Below, piece by piece: positions 63,521-64,000 of a stretch of 64,000 bases of DNA. Every line of letters starts with the position of its first letter. The stretch's first letter is position 1. Position numbers and translations under genes: made by a program. A model generated the notes under the pieces. It saw only the letters and a list, made by a program, of their open reading frames with translations, was not told the origin of the DNA and did no database searches. The stretch is from Melanocharis versteri. Its lineage: Eukaryota > Chordata > Aves > Passeriformes > Melanocharitidae. The DNA lies in the NCBI GenBank assembly GCA_013397845.1, contig VZTG01010069.1:734602-798601 (forward strand), given 5' to 3'.

Positions 63521-64000
63521 AGCAAAAGTGTATGTTCCTACGCTGGCCACACTTCAGTTCCTAATCCTCGCTGCAAGAAAACTTTTTCCCCCCCTCTTTC
63601 TTTTTCTTTACCAGTGTTTTCTTTAGGTCTTCATTGAGCTGCTTCAGTAATATTCAGTCAAGATTAAATATTTTGCATTTAACATCATTTCTCCTACATT
63701 TTTTCCTATTTATCCTAAGCAGAAGTGTAATCCACTGAGGAATATATCCTCAAACTATACTTCAGCAGCAGTCTAACTGGCCTTTTTCTAAGTCTACTCT
63801 GAAATGAAAATGACTTTGAGCTCACAAATGGAAAAACCCAACTCCATTTGAAAGCAGGTATTAAGACTTGACACGTTACCAAGTACGTCAAAAAAATAAC
63901 TGAGGGCTGAGAGTCCTGCGGGCATCGCACTGGCACTTGAAATTGGGTAATAGATAGGACGTTTGCTTTTCACTCACCACTTCTCTGGTAATTGTTGGTT
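63521..64000. other. AT-rich non-coding end of window
   Basis: T-rich, with short open frames only and nothing recognisable. It may continue into the next window. Confidence 0.5.

Overview
This window looks like nuclear DNA from a bird. Its best taxonomic markers are two CR1 LINE fragments, at about 39120-39560 and 58190-58310, both in the avian style. The second carries the typical CR1 3' end (an ATTCTATG-type terminus on the minus strand). The rest fits a vertebrate intron or intergenic landscape: moderate AT-richness, frequent stops in every frame, many short homopolymers and simple repeats, and a single strong CpG island. No bacterial, organellar, rRNA, tRNA or CRISPR signature was seen. 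I found no open reading frame that I can assign to a known protein family. Nearly all ORFs are under 110 codons and look like chance; the longer ones lie in GC-rich, stop-poor patches or in the antisense of CR1.

Layout. 1-16.0 kb: AT-rich non-coding DNA in which A clearly exceeds T on the + strand, with a GC-rich patch at 4.78-5.43 kb holding a 30-bp tandem duplication. 16.02-16.52 kb: a CpG island interrupted by a 74-base assembly gap (16247-16320), with possible splice donors on both strands and two short dyads. This is the only convincing promoter-like element. 16.69-17.49 kb: a stop-poor stretch with two overlapping + strand ORFs of about 256 codons. 17.5-39 kb: mostly non-coding, with a G-quadruplex-forming patch at 24.08-24.12 kb and two weak candidate last exons (25.68-25.94 and 33.55-33.82 kb). 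39-50 kb: a CR1 fragment, a 23-bp tandem duplication, a small CpG-rich patch near 44.2 kb and a (CTTCT)n microsatellite at 46.38 kb. 50.28-50.57 kb: what appears to be a decayed, frameshifted C2H2 zinc-finger array. 50.6-64 kb: mostly unremarkable DNA with paired palindromes (54.86 kb), a CR1 3' end (58.2 kb), three forkhead-like sites in helical phase (60.87 kb) and a GC-rich patch near 63 kb.

The most informative large-scale signal is a change in base composition at the CpG island. In ten 60-base samples taken every 1.5 kb to the left, A outnumbers T 230 to 144. In sixteen samples taken every 3 kb to the right, T outnumbers A 285 to 253. Transcribed vertebrate DNA tends to carry excess T on the sense strand. 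The simplest reading is therefore divergent transcription from the island: one unit leftward on the minus strand and one rightward on the plus strand, with this window lying mainly in their first introns. This is an inference; no exon of either unit is firmly identified, and GC skew does not follow the same switch. I found no convincing novel multi-gene system.
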